This document shows, piece by piece, positions 8,232-16,864 of a DNA stretch of 64,000 nucleotides. The position numbers and the translations under genes were made by a program. The DNA is from Sanguibacter keddieii DSM 10542 (GTDB lineage: Bacteria > Actinomycetota > Actinomycetes > Actinomycetales > Cellulomonadaceae): NCBI RefSeq assembly GCF_000024925.1, contig NC_013521.1, forward strand, positions 1,364,001 to 1,428,000. The letters run 5' to 3'. How positions within the stretch are numbered: position 1 is the first letter of the stretch; the number at the start of each line of letters is the position of its first letter. The notes under the pieces were generated by a model. That model did not search any database, had not been told where the DNA came from, and saw only the letters and a list, made by a program, of their open reading frames with translations.

Positions 8232-10240
8232 GCCGGGAGTGCTGCGGCGGCGACGACACGCAGCCGTCGCCGGTGGCCTCTCCGCGGACCCTGCAGGGAG
8301 GAGAGTCGCAGGTGGTGGACCCCGGCGCGCTCGCAGCGCCCGTCCCCACCTCGCGGTGGTGGCGCGACCGCTCGATCCTGGTCCCGCTCGGCGCCGGCCT
8401 CCTCCTGGCGCTCGGCTACGCGCTCGAGTGGTCGGGGGCCGGCGCGGCAGCCGCGGTCGTCCTCGCCGCGAGCCTGCTGGTCGGTGCGTCGACCTTCGTG
8501 CCGGGCGCCGTGCGCCGGCTCGCCCGCGGTCGGCTCGGCGTCGGTCTCCTCATGACCGTCGCGGCGGTCGGGGCGGTCCTCCTCGGGCACGTCGGGGAGG
8601 CTGCCGCACTCGCCTTCCTGTTCTCGATCGCGGAGGCCCTCGAGGACCGCGCGATGGACCGTGCGAAGGCCGGCCTGCGCTCGCTGCTCTCCCTCGTCCC
8701 CGAGACGGCGACCGTCTCACGGCTGTCCGGCGACGAGGTCGTCCCGGTCGCCGAGGTCCGCGAGCTGGACCTGCTCGTGGTCCGCGCCGGTGAGCGCCTC
8801 GCGACCGACGGGGTGGTCGCCCAGGGGCGCAGCAGCATGGACGCGTCGGCCGTCACCGGGGAGTCGATCCCCGTCGAGGTCGCACCGGGCGACGCCGTCG
8901 CCGCCGGCTCGATCAACGGGTCGGGGACGCTGCTCGTCGAGGCGACGGCCAGCGGCACCGAGAACTCGCTCACCACGATCGTGCGGCTCGTCGAGCAGGC
9001 CCACCAGCGCAAGGGCGACCGTGCCCGTGTCGCCGACCGGATCGCCCGCCCGCTGGTGCCCGCGGTGCTCGTGGCCGCAGCGCTCGTGGCGCTCGGCGGC
9101 GCGTTCACCGACGACCCCGGCCTCTGGGTCGAGCGGGCCCTCGTGGTCCTGGTCGCGGCGTCGCCGTGCGCCCTGGCCATCGCCGTCCCGGTCACGGTGA
9201 TCTCCGCGATCGGGTCGGCGAGCCGCTTCGGGGTGGTCATCACCTCCGGGCAGGCCTTCGAGCGGCTGGGGGCGGTGTCCGTGGTGGCCTTCGACAAGAC
9301 CGGGACGCTCACGCAGAACCGCCCGACGGTGGTCGAGGTCGCGACCGCTGACGGCATCGACCGCGACGCGGTCCTCGAGGCCGCGGCAGCGCTCGAGGCC
9401 CGGAGCACCCACCCGCTGGCCTCCGCGGTCCTCGCCGCGCACCCGGCGCCGCCGGTCGTCGACGACGCCCACGAGCTCGCCGGTCAGGGGCTCACAGGGA
9501 CGGTCCACGGGGCAGCGGTGCGGGTCGGCAGCCCGCGCTGGGTGGATCCGGGGCTGCTCGAGGAGCGCTGCGCGAGGATGGAGGCCGACGGCATGACGGT
9601 CGTCGTCGTCGAGGTCGGCGGACGACCGGCGGGGCTCCTGGGGATCCGCGACGAGCTGCGCCCCGAGGCGGCGGCCGCGGTCGCCGGTCTGCACGCGCAG
9701 GGCATCGAGACCGTGATGCTCACCGGGGACAACCCCCGCACCGCGGCAGCGCTCGCCCGCACGGTCGGCATCGCCGACGTCCGTGCCCAGCAGCTCCCCA
9801 CCGACAAGGCCGCGGCCGTCGACGCCCTCGGTGCCCGCGGCGTGACCGCGATGGTCGGTGATGGCATCAACGACGCCCCGGCGCTCGCGACCGCCGGCGT
9901 CGGGATCGCCATGGGGGCCACCGGCTCCGCCGCCGCCGTCGAGTCGGCCGACGTCACCTTCACCGGGTCTGACCTGCGGCTGATCCCGCAGGCGCTGGCC
10001 CACGCGCGACGCGGCCACGTGATCATGACCCAGAACATCGTGCTCGCCCTGCTGGTCGTCGTGGTCCTCGTCCCGCTGGCCCTGACCGGTACCGTCGCTC
10101 TCGCCGGGGTGGTGCTGGTGCACGAGCTCGCCGAGGTCCTCATCATCGCCAACGGCGTCCGGGCCTCGCGCGGTCGCCCCGCCCTGCCGGGGCTCCCAGC
10201 AGCGGACGTCCCGGTACCGGCCACCGCGCTGACCCGCTGA
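8228..10240 (+). CDS. ctpG: CtpG-like P1B-type heavy-metal-exporting ATPase
   Basis: 670 residues from GTG 8228, which overlaps the cmtR stop. Motifs: transmembrane SPC (312-314), phosphorylation site DKTGT (356-360), HP locus STHPLASAV, TGDN, GDGIND (544-549), and a last helix pair with HELAEVLIIANGVRAS. The ordered matches and the HE...ANGVRA ending are characteristic of mycobacterial CtpG, although CtpG has APC where this protein has SPC. There is no HMA domain; the N terminus has only a short ECCGGDD metal-binding-like stretch, so it is shorter than M. tuberculosis CtpG. Predicted role: ATP-driven export of Cd, Pb or similar soft divalent cations under CmtR control. Confidence 0.92.
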   Translation: MSRECCGGDDTQPSPVASPRTLQGGESQVVDPGALAAPVPTSRWWRDRSILVPLGAGLLLALGYALEWSGAGAAAAVVLAASLLVGASTFVPGAVRRLARGRLGVGLLMTVAAVGAVLLGHVGEAAALAFLFSIAEALEDRAMDRAKAGLRSLLSLVPETATVSRLSGDEVVPVAEVRELDLLVVRAGERLATDGVVAQGRSSMDASAVTGESIPVEVAPGDAVAAGSINGSGTLLVEATASGTENSLTTIVRLVEQAHQRKGDRARVADRIARPLVPAVLVAAALVALGGAFTDDPGLWVERALVVLVAASPCALAIAVPVTVISAIGSASRFGVVITSGQAFERLGAVSVVAFDKTGTLTQNRPTVVEVATADGIDRDAVLEAAAALEARSTHPLASAVLAAHPAPPVVDDAHELAGQGLTGTVHGAAVRVGSPRWVDPGLLEERCARMEADGMTVVVVEVGGRPAGLLGIRDELRPEAAAAVAGLHAQGIETVMLTGDNPRTAAALARTVGIADVRAQQLPTDKAAAVDALGARGVTAMVGDGINDAPALATAGVGIAMGATGSAAAVESADVTFTGSDLRLIPQALAHARRGHVIMTQNIVLALLVVVVLVPLALTGTVALAGVVLVHELAEVLIIANGVRASRGRPALPGLPAADVPVPATALTR

Positions 10241-10302
10241 CCCTGCTGCTGCCCGCACCGTCGCACCGCCCGCCCCACCCGCACTGCTGACAAGGACACA
10301 CC

Positions 10303-10974
10303 GTGCCCGCTCGAAGCTCTCGTCTCGTCGCCTCCGTCGTCGCAGCCCTGGCTGCCGTCGTGCTCGGCGCGCTCGTCTACGTCGCAATCTCCTCCGGCTC
10401 GTCGTCGGCGGAGCGACCTGCCAGCGGCCCAGCCGCGCCGGCCCTCGCCGCGGACACCCGCCTGCTGTCTGACGCGGGCGAGGGGGCGGTGACGGTCGTG
10501 GAGTTCCTCGACTTCGAGTGCGAGGTGTGCGCCGCGGTCTACCCGGTGCTCGAGGACCTGCGCGCCGAGCACGAGGGGCAGGTGACCTTCGCGATCAGGT
10601 ACTTCCCGATGCCGGGCCACGCCAACTCCACCACCGCGGCCGTCGCCGTCGAGGCCGCCGCGAGGCAGGGGCGGCTCGAGGAGATGTACCACCGCATGTT
10701 CGACACGCAGGCGCAGTGGGGCGAGCAGCAGGTGTCGCAGGCCGACCTGTTCCGGACCTTCGCCGAGGACCTCGGACTGGACCTCGAGGTCTACGACCGC
10801 GACGTCGCCGACCCCGAGGTGCTCGACCGGGTCGCGTCGGACTTCGAGGCCGGGGTCGCGCTGGGCGTCCAGGGGACCCCGACGATCTTCGTCGACGACG
10901 TCCGGGTCGAGCTGCGCACCGAGGCGGACCTGCGGGCCGCGATCGACGCGGCGCTCCAGGCCCGGCAGGGCTGA
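10303..10974 (+). CDS. Membrane-anchored DsbA-family thiol-disulfide oxidoreductase
   Basis: 223 residues from GTG 10303 with AAGGA upstream. An N-terminal uncleaved anchor or signal (about residues 8-30) precedes a thioredoxin/DsbA fold with active site C73-E-V-C76 in DFECEVC and the cis-proline loop GTPTIF. It lies 62 nt after ctpG on the same strand, so it probably belongs to the metal operon. Inference: repairs or forms disulfides in exported proteins when thiophilic metals are pumped out. No VKOR partner is adjacent. Confidence 0.88.
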   Translation: MPARSSRLVASVVAALAAVVLGALVYVAISSGSSSAERPASGPAAPALAADTRLLSDAGEGAVTVVEFLDFECEVCAAVYPVLEDLRAEHEGQVTFAIRYFPMPGHANSTTAAVAVEAAARQGRLEEMYHRMFDTQAQWGEQQVSQADLFRTFAEDLGLDLEVYDRDVADPEVLDRVASDFEAGVALGVQGTPTIFVDDVRVELRTEADLRAAIDAALQARQG

Positions 10975-10990
10975 GGGCCCGGCTCCGGCG

Positions 10991-12448
10991 CTACGCGTCG
11001 GCCTGCTCGAGCGCAGCCTCCGCGCGCTCGGGACTGCCCTCGGCCAGGCCGCGGTCGATCGAGCGCCGGTAGCCGAACCACAGCGCGATCCCGACGACGA
11101 GCACGACGCCCTCGGACACGGTCAACGACCAGATGATGCCGGGCAGCCCGAACCACACGTGGCCGGCGAGGACGACGGGGACGAACAGCACCCCCTGCGC
11201 CGTCGACATGACGATCGCCGGGACGGTGCGGCCGGTCGCCTGGAAGTACGACGTGAGCAGCCCGGCGAACCCGTTGGCGACCATCGCGACGACCTGCGCC
11301 GTCAGCACGGTCACACCGACCGCGAGGACAGCGCGGTCTGCCGTGAACGCCGAGACCAGCTGCTCCCGGAGCACGACGGCCGTGGCCGCGGAGACCAGCA
11401 CGATGCTCCCCACCGTGATCGCCGAGACGCGCAGCGCCGACGCGAGGCGCTCACGGTCGCCCTTGCCGTAGGCGTAGGCGAAGAGCGGCAGGACACCGAG
11501 CGTCACGCCCATGACCAAGAACTCGGGGACCTGCGCGACGCGGACCGCGACCCCCATGGCAGCCAGCGCGGTGTCGCCGTAGGTGGCGGCGAGGTTGTTG
11601 AGCACGAGGGACGTGACCACCAGGAACGACGCCTGGAACAGCTCGCTCACCCCGACACCCAGGACGGGGCGCAGGACCGTGGACGAGAGCGTGAACCACC
11701 GGGGGGAGAGCCGGACGTGCTGGCTGCTGCGGTGGAGCCACCCGGCGAGGTAGACGACCGTGACGACGTTCGACAGGCCCATCGCGAGCGCGGCCCCGGC
11801 CACGCCCCGGTGCAGGACGAGGATGAAGAGGACGTCGAGCACCACGTTCGCGACCGTCGAGACGACGAGGGCAGTCATCACCTGGCGCGCGGCGCCCTCG
11901 GCCCGGACCAGCTGCTCGAGGCAGAACGCGGCGGCGAAGACCGGGACGAAGACGAGCAGCGTCCCGACGAAGGCACGGGTCGCAGGTGCCGCGGCGCTGT
12001 CTGCGCCCAGCAGGGACACGAGCGGGTCGAGCAGCACGAGCCCGACCACGCTGATCGCGGCTCCGGTCACGACGGAGCCCCAGAGCGCGAAGGACGAGAC
12101 GCGCCTGATCTGCCCGGCCTGCGTCGGGTCGTGCTCCGTCGCGCCGAGCAGGCGTGAGATCAGCGCACCACCCCCGACGCCGAACATGCCGCCGACCGCC
12201 ATGACGACGGCGAGCAGCGGGGCGCCGAGGGTGACCGCCGCGAGGAGCGCGCTGTCGTGCAGGGACCCGATGAACCCGGCGTTGACGACGTTGTAGACCG
12301 CGCTGACGACCATCGCGGCTGCCATCGGGACGCAGAGGTGCAGGAGGGCGCGCAGCATCGGCGCGCTCGAGAGGTACCAGCGGTTGGTGCCGACAGGTTC
12401 GGCGGTGCCGGCGCCGCCGGTGGGGTTGGTGGTGGCTGAGGTGCTCAT
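10991..12448 (-). CDS. MATE-family multidrug efflux transporter
   Basis: 485 residues with about 12 membrane segments arranged as two related halves. Conserved MATE features include VYNVVNAGFIGSL in TM1 and GGGALISRLLG in TM2. Family members export cationic drugs using Na+ or H+ gradients. The start is supported by GAAAGAGGA upstream of ATG 12448. It lies downstream of, and in the same direction as, the MarR gene ending at 12599 (150-bp gap), so it is the likely target of that regulator. Its 3' end converges on the DsbA-like gene with 16 bp between them. Confidence 0.92.
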   Translation of the reverse strand: MSTSATTNPTGGAGTAEPVGTNRWYLSSAPMLRALLHLCVPMAAAMVVSAVYNVVNAGFIGSLHDSALLAAVTLGAPLLAVVMAVGGMFGVGGGALISRLLGATEHDPTQAGQIRRVSSFALWGSVVTGAAISVVGLVLLDPLVSLLGADSAAAPATRAFVGTLLVFVPVFAAAFCLEQLVRAEGAARQVMTALVVSTVANVVLDVLFILVLHRGVAGAALAMGLSNVVTVVYLAGWLHRSSQHVRLSPRWFTLSSTVLRPVLGVGVSELFQASFLVVTSLVLNNLAATYGDTALAAMGVAVRVAQVPEFLVMGVTLGVLPLFAYAYGKGDRERLASALRVSAITVGSIVLVSAATAVVLREQLVSAFTADRAVLAVGVTVLTAQVVAMVANGFAGLLTSYFQATGRTVPAIVMSTAQGVLFVPVVLAGHVWFGLPGIIWSLTVSEGVVLVVGIALWFGYRRSIDRGLAEGSPERAEAALEQADA

Positions 12449-12598
12449 GGCGTCCTCTTTCTGGGCAGGCTCGAGCGCACGCCGGCGTTCGCGGGCGTGG
12501 TGGAGGGAGCTGTGGCGTGGGGGCTGTGGTGGGAAGAGCGGTGGTGTGAGCCGCAGACGTCAGGCCGGGCGGACGTCAGGCCAGGTGGCGGGCCGCGC

Positions 12599-13042
12599 TC
12601 ACCGAGACGGGGGAGGCAGGACTGCGGTGATCTTGCTGAGGAGGGCTTGCAGGGCGGCGCGCTCGTCGTCGTCCAGGGGGGCGAGGATCGTCTCGTCGGC
12701 GGCCTCCATCGCAGAGTCGAAGCCCGCGATGAGGTCGATACCGGCGTCGGTCGCGTAGACGCGCTTGCGGCGCTCGTCGCCGTCCTCGGAGCGGCGCTCG
12801 ACGAGCCCGCGGCGCTCGAGGCCCTGGAGCAGGCTCGAGACGCTCGCCGCACTGGTGCGGCTCAGGTCGGCCAGCTCGCGCTGGATCGCGCCGGGTGACC
12901 GTGCGAGGTGCCCGAGCACGAAGGCCTGCTGGTGGCTGAGGTCGCGCTCGCGGATCCAGTCCTCGCCGGCCTTGCGCTGCGCCCACCCGATCCAGCGGAC
13001 GAGCTCGAGGCTGCGGGGTGGGGTGGTGTCGTCGTGGTCCAT
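12599..13042 (-). CDS. MarR-family transcriptional regulator
   Basis: 147 residues; start chosen at ATG 13042 because a consensus promoter ends 7 nt upstream, leaving no room for an upstream start. Winged-helix MarR fold with recognition region LSRTSAASVSSLLQGLERRGLVERR and wing DGDERRKRVYATDAG. It likely represses itself and the downstream MATE gene through the palindrome embedded in its promoter; ligand unknown. Confidence 0.9.
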   Translation of the reverse strand: MDHDDTTPPRSLELVRWIGWAQRKAGEDWIRERDLSHQQAFVLGHLARSPGAIQRELADLSRTSAASVSSLLQGLERRGLVERRSEDGDERRKRVYATDAGIDLIAGFDSAMEAADETILAPLDDDERAALQALLSKITAVLPPPSR

Positions 13043-13049
13043 GCTCAGG

Positions 13050-13078
13050 AATCTAATGATTAGAAGTCTAACTGTCAA
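13050..13078 (-). promoter_or_regulatory. Consensus promoter of marR with embedded palindromic operator
   Basis: On the minus strand: -35 TTGACA (13073-13078), 17-bp spacer, -10 TAGATT (13050-13055), then 7 nt to ATG 13042, so a leaderless transcript. The palindrome TCTAAT-G-ATTAGA (13052-13064) covers the -10 and part of the spacer, the expected place for MarR autorepression. The AT-rich site stands out from the surrounding GC-rich sequence. Confidence 0.75.
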
Positions 13079-13670
13079 CCCTCGAAGATGAGCGGGTGTG
13101 CCCGAAGTGCGCGCGGTGCCGCGCCACCGCGTCCGTGTTGCCGCAGCGGGCGCTGCAGTACCGCTGGCGCCCGCCGCGCGAGGCGTCGACGAAGACGCGG
13201 TCGCACCGGGGGCGACCGCAGGTGCCCAGGCGCGTCCCGCCGGACCAGGCGAGGAAGAAGGCGAGGCCGCCGGCGGTCACGGACCGGACGCGGGCCGTGA
13301 CCTCCTGCTCGTCGGGGACGAGGTGCACGTGGGGAGGCGTCCCGTCGTGCGTCGAGAGGTACAGGGCTCCGGAGACCTCGGCGAGGAGCGTGTTGACGGC
13401 GGCGCACCGCGCCTCGACGTCGGAGGCGGCGAAGACCGTCCGGAGCCGCTCCGCCCAGCCGGTGATCTCGCGGGTGGCCGTCGCGGTGAGCGCCGGACGG
13501 CGGATGCCGTGCGCCTCGAGCAGGTCTTCGAGCGTGAGGACCTGGTGAGCCGACTGGGCGACGGCGCCGGGTGTGCGAGCCCCGTCCTGGGGTGGCGCGC
13601 TGCTCGCGGTCGAGTTCACGAGGGCGACCGCGAGGCGCGGTCCGACCTGGTGGTCGTGGTCGAATCCCAT
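13068..13670 (-). CDS. CGNR zinc-finger / ABATE-domain regulator
   Basis: 200 residues from ATG 13670, which follows a -10 TACAGT (13677-13682) by 6 nt. The N-terminal part resembles the stress-response ABATE region (LALVNSTAS near the start); the C-terminal part is a CGNR finger: CGRPRCDRVFVDASRGGRQRYCSARCGN, with four Cys for Zn. Probably a DNA-binding regulator of unknown target. Its last codons overlap the -35 region of the downstream marR promoter. Confidence 0.88.
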   Translation of the reverse strand: MGFDHDHQVGPRLAVALVNSTASSAPPQDGARTPGAVAQSAHQVLTLEDLLEAHGIRRPALTATATREITGWAERLRTVFAASDVEARCAAVNTLLAEVSGALYLSTHDGTPPHVHLVPDEQEVTARVRSVTAGGLAFFLAWSGGTRLGTCGRPRCDRVFVDASRGGRQRYCSARCGNTDAVARHRAHFGHTRSSSRVDS

Positions 13671-13722
13671 CCGGCCACTGTAATGGTTGAAAGGGCTCGA
13701 TCTGTTACGTGATGCTCGGGTC

Positions 13723-13914
13723 ATGCACACCCACGAGTGGTCCCGTCTGTCCTCCCACGCGACGAGCGAGGGGCAGGTCGTCTACGTCCGGTGCGACTGC
13801 GGGGCGCACAGCGTCGAGCTCGTCCCGCGCACCACGTCGTCTGCCGGGTGGACGGTGGCGGTCGTCGAGACAGGAGCTGGACGGCGGTGGTCCTCGCCGT
13901 CCGCACACGGGTGA
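13723..13914 (+). CDS. Small CxC protein, 63 residues, unknown function
   Basis: A short ORF starting MHTHEWSRLSSHATSEG with a central VRCDCGAHSVEL, typical of a small family seen in actinobacteria. The Cys pair and N-terminal His residues could bind a metal, but this is inference. The start at ATG 13723 fits a -10 GATGCT (13711-13716), 6 nt upstream, with TTGAAA (13687-13692) as a -35 at an 18-bp spacing. It is divergent from the CGNR regulator. Confidence 0.65.
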   Translation: MHTHEWSRLSSHATSEGQVVYVRCDCGAHSVELVPRTTSSAGWTVAVVETGAGRRWSSPSAHG

Positions 13915-13954
13915 CGTACCGAGCCGGCCTCGCGCCGAGGGCGCCGAGCCTGCG

Positions 13955-14641
13955 TCAGCGCACCTCGAGGGCGCGTGCCCGAGCCACCTCTCGGCCGCGA
14001 GGCGAGCCGGGGAACGTCGCGACGAGCTCCGCGAGCACGGCGGCCTCGACGTTCGCGCCGAAAGCCTCGGCGTGCGGCTGGAGCGAGATGCTGTCGTGCA
14101 GCGACCCGGCGTCCACGGTGTCGAAGCCGAGCGAGTCCACGAGGGTGGCGACCCGTGTGACGGCGGCCCGGTCGTCACCGGCGACGGCGATCGCCCGGCG
14201 ACCCGGGGCCCCGGCCGGGCGTGGTCCTTCGTCGAGGTCGTGGTAGCCCATGTGGTTGAGCGCCTTGACGACGACCGCGCCGCCGAGGTGCTCCTGGACG
14301 ACCTCGCTGGTCGACCGTAGGTCGTCAGTCAGGTCGGGGCGTGGTCCGTCGACCTCCCACCAGTAGTTCGTGGCGTCGACCACCGTCTGCCCTGCGAGCG
14401 CGGCGCCCGGCAGGGTGTCGAGCCGCCCGAGGGGCAGGGCGAGGACGACCACGTCGCTGGTGCGCGCGGCCTCCTCGCCCGTCACGGCGACGGCGCCAGG
14501 TGCGAGGACGTCGACGACCAGCCGGATGGACTCGGGCTCGCCAGAGCCGGCCACGAGGACGCGGTGCCCCGCGGCGACGGCCAGCCGTGCGACGACGGTC
14601 CCGAGCTTGCCCGCGCCGAAGATGCCGACGGTGGTGGTCAT
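13955..14641 (-). CDS. NADP-binding F420-dependent-type oxidoreductase (COG2085)
   Basis: 228 residues. The N-terminal Rossmann motif GIFGAGKLG (about residues 6-14) and internal signatures (VVLALPLGRL, VVDATNYWW, VKALNHMGYHDL) match the NADPH:F420 oxidoreductase-like family. Such enzymes pass hydride between NADP and F420 or a similar cofactor. Its start overlaps the end of the LLM oxidoreductase gene (ATGA, 14638-14641), so it is the last gene of the doxX / LLM / NADP operon. It may recycle reduced cofactor for the LLM enzyme. Confidence 0.87.
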   Translation of the reverse strand: MTTTVGIFGAGKLGTVVARLAVAAGHRVLVAGSGEPESIRLVVDVLAPGAVAVTGEEAARTSDVVVLALPLGRLDTLPGAALAGQTVVDATNYWWEVDGPRPDLTDDLRSTSEVVQEHLGGAVVVKALNHMGYHDLDEGPRPAGAPGRRAIAVAGDDRAAVTRVATLVDSLGFDTVDAGSLHDSISLQPHAEAFGANVEAAVLAELVATFPGSPRGREVARARALEVR

Positions 14642-15675
14642 GACGTGCTCGAGGTGAGGAGGTCGCGGACCATCGGGACCACACGCTCGCCGAAGAGCTC
14701 CACGGAGCGGGTCCGGGCGCTCGTCGGCTGGCCGCCCGAGGTGTAGATGAGGTCGAAGCGGCCGACGCCGGTCGCGGAGATCGCGCGGGCGACGCGGCGG
14801 GCGACGGTCTCGGGGGAGCCGACGTACATCGACCCGTCTCGGGTCTCCGCCTCGAACTCCTCACGGCGTACGGGCGGCCACCCGCGGAGTGCGCCGATGC
14901 GGTCGCGCACCACCTTGTAGTGGGGCCAGTAGACCTCCTTCGCCTCGTCGTCCGTGCGGGCGACGAACCCGGGGGAGTGCATGCCGACGGGCTGGGCCAC
15001 GGTGCCGAGCTGCTCGGACGCACGCCGGTAGAGGTCGATGTAGGGGGCGAACCGCTCCGGCTGGCCGCCGATGATCGCGAGCATGAGGGGAAACCCGTAC
15101 CGCGCCGTCCGGACCACCGACTGCGGAGAGCCTCCGACTCCGACCCAGGTCTTCAGGCCGCCCTCGGTCTTGGGGAAGACGTCCGCCTCGGTCAGGGCCG
15201 CACGCGTGGTGCCGCTCCAGGTGACGGGCTTCTCCTCGAGGAGCCGCGAGAACAGCTCGAGCTTCTCCTCGAACAGCACGTCGTAGTCGGCGAGGTCGTA
15301 GCCGAAGAGCGGGAAGGACTCGGTGAACGAGCCTCGTCCGAGGATCACCTCCGCACGCCCCTCGGACAGCGCGTCGAGCGTCGCGAAGCGCTGGAACACC
15401 CGGACCGGGTCGTCCGAGCTGAGCACGGTGACGCCGGACCCGAGGCGGATCCGAGAGGTGCGGGTCGCGATGCCGGCGAGCACGGTCTCCGGGGAGGACA
15501 CCGAGTACTCGGGGCGGTGGTGCTCGCCGAGGGCGAAGACGTCGACGCCCAGCTGGTCGGCCAGGACGGCCTCGTCGACCACCTGGCGGATCGAGCGCGC
15601 GTGGCTCACGGGCGCCCCGGTGTCGTCGGTGGGGACGTCGCCGAAGGTGTCGAGGCCGAAGATCACGTCGGTCAT
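14638..15675 (-). CDS. LLM-class flavin/F420-dependent oxidoreductase
   Basis: 345 residues in a luciferase-like TIM-barrel. Landmarks: FALGEHHRPEY, the substrate/cofactor loop LGSGVTVLSSDDPVRVFQRFATLD, and GRGSFTES. Members use FMN or F420 to oxidise varied small molecules; the substrate cannot be read from sequence. It follows doxX by 13 nt and overlaps the NADP oxidoreductase gene by 4 nt, giving a compact three-gene operon under the MarR site at 16077-16126. Confidence 0.9.
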   Translation of the reverse strand: MTDVIFGLDTFGDVPTDDTGAPVSHARSIRQVVDEAVLADQLGVDVFALGEHHRPEYSVSSPETVLAGIATRTSRIRLGSGVTVLSSDDPVRVFQRFATLDALSEGRAEVILGRGSFTESFPLFGYDLADYDVLFEEKLELFSRLLEEKPVTWSGTTRAALTEADVFPKTEGGLKTWVGVGGSPQSVVRTARYGFPLMLAIIGGQPERFAPYIDLYRRASEQLGTVAQPVGMHSPGFVARTDDEAKEVYWPHYKVVRDRIGALRGWPPVRREEFEAETRDGSMYVGSPETVARRVARAISATGVGRFDLIYTSGGQPTSARTRSVELFGERVVPMVRDLLTSSTS

Positions 15676-15688
15676 CGCGTGCCTCGTC

Positions 15689-16063
15689 TCAGAAGGCCCA
15701 GGAGCCGAGGCGACCCCAGGCGACGACGGCGGAGAGGAGGGCGAGCACCAGTGCCGGCACGGCGGCGGCGACGTCGTCTCCGCGGCGCAGGTGGACCACG
15801 GCGGCGCCGATCATCACGAGGGCGAGGCCGATCGCCGCGGTGGGGACGAGGGCGGGGGCGACGTCGAGAAGGGCAGGCAGGACGAGCCCCAGCGCACCGA
15901 GCACCTCGACGAGCCCGATGAGCCGGACGGCTCCCTGGGGGAAGTCCTCGACGTAGGGGGTCTTGGTGATCATCTGGTCGCGCGTGCCGACGATCTTGGA
16001 CAGGCCGGAGGCGAAGAACGCGACGGCGAGCAGCCCGGCGAGGATCCAGAGGGCGAGGTTCAT
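15689..16063 (-). CDS. DoxX-family membrane protein
   Basis: 124 residues with four hydrophobic segments. The N-terminal segment holds the DoxX-type FFASGLSKIVG, followed by RLIGLVEVLGALGLVLP. ATG 16063 is chosen because AAGGA lies 5 nt upstream; an upstream in-frame ATG would sit inside the operator. DoxX proteins are linked to redox homeostasis and often accompany oxidoreductases. First gene of the operon. Confidence 0.88.
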   Translation of the reverse strand: MNLALWILAGLLAVAFFASGLSKIVGTRDQMITKTPYVEDFPQGAVRLIGLVEVLGALGLVLPALLDVAPALVPTAAIGLALVMIGAAVVHLRRGDDVAAAVPALVLALLSAVVAWGRLGSWAF

Positions 16064-16076
16064 GATCTTCCTTACG

Positions 16077-16126
16077 TGAAGTTTCAACTGACGGTGCGAC
16101 TGTAGGCCTGCCGAGTTGAAACTTCA
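16077..16126. promoter_or_regulatory. Two-copy MarR operator between doxX and marR
   Basis: TGAAGTTTCAACT (16077-16089) and its exact reverse complement AGTTGAAACTTCA (16114-16126) face each other across 24 bp. Each copy is itself a near-palindrome of the form TTGAA-N2-TTCAA, so each can hold one MarR dimer: one over the doxX side and one in the marR promoter upstream of TAGGGT (16137-16142). Confidence 0.8.
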
Positions 16127-16148
16127 AGCGACCGGTTAGGGTGAGGGG

Positions 16149-16691
16149 ATGGACGACGAGAAGGCAGAGCGGGCCGACACCACCGGCGACGGCGGTCCCG
16201 TGCCCTGGCTGGCCCCGGACGAGGTCCGTGCCTGGCTCCTGCTCTCGGCGCTCATGGAGGCCCTGCCTCCCGCGATCAGCAGCGGGCTCAAGCGCGAGAG
16301 CGGCGTCAACGGCTTCGACTACATGGTCATGGCCGGCTTGTCCGAGGCCCCGGGACGGGCAGCGCTGATGAGCGACCTCGCGGCCTTCGTCGCGGGGTCG
16401 ATCTCCCGTCTGTCGCACGCGCTGACCCGCATGGAGGACCGCGGGTGGGTGGAGCGACGACCGTTCGCCGGCGACGGCCGCCAGACCGAGGTGGTGCTCA
16501 CCGACGCCGGGACGGCGCTCGTGGTCGCAGCAGCGCCCGGCCACGTGCGGACCGTCCGCGAGCTGGTCGTCGACCCCCTCGGGCCCGAGAAGATGGTGCA
16601 GCTCGGCGACCTCGTCGCACAGGTGCTCGAGGTCGTGAACCCCGAGATCCTCCGTGTGCTCGCGACGACCTACCCGCACGACGGATCCTGA
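16149..16691 (+). CDS. MarR-family transcriptional regulator of the doxX operon
   Basis: 180 residues. The winged-helix core (about residues 45-145) shows LAAFVAGSISRLSHALTRMEDRGWVERR and the wing GDGRQTEVVLTDAG. -10 TAGGGT (16137-16142) ends 6 nt before ATG 16149, so the mRNA is probably leaderless. Divergent from doxX with paired operator half-structures in the 85-bp gap; it likely represses both directions until an aromatic or redox ligand binds. Confidence 0.9.
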   Translation: MDDEKAERADTTGDGGPVPWLAPDEVRAWLLLSALMEALPPAISSGLKRESGVNGFDYMVMAGLSEAPGRAALMSDLAAFVAGSISRLSHALTRMEDRGWVERRPFAGDGRQTEVVLTDAGTALVVAAAPGHVRTVRELVVDPLGPEKMVQLGDLVAQVLEVVNPEILRVLATTYPHDGS

Positions 16692-16864
16692 TCGCTCAGC
16701 GACCGCTGCCTGGTGCGGAGACGTCCGCAGGAGTCCCGAGCCGGCTCCGACCTCCTCGGCTCGAGCGCTACAGTGTCGTCGTCCGCTCGACCGTCGGGAC
16801 GGCCGGCTCCCTGAGCCGGGGGCTCACCGCCCCGCACCGACGGTCCCTCCCCGAGGAGTCATCC

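Noticed and set aside
8717-10387. Minus-strand ORF of 556 codons
   Set aside because: Antisense to ctpG; composition is His/Arg/Gly/Asp-rich as expected from a shadow frame.
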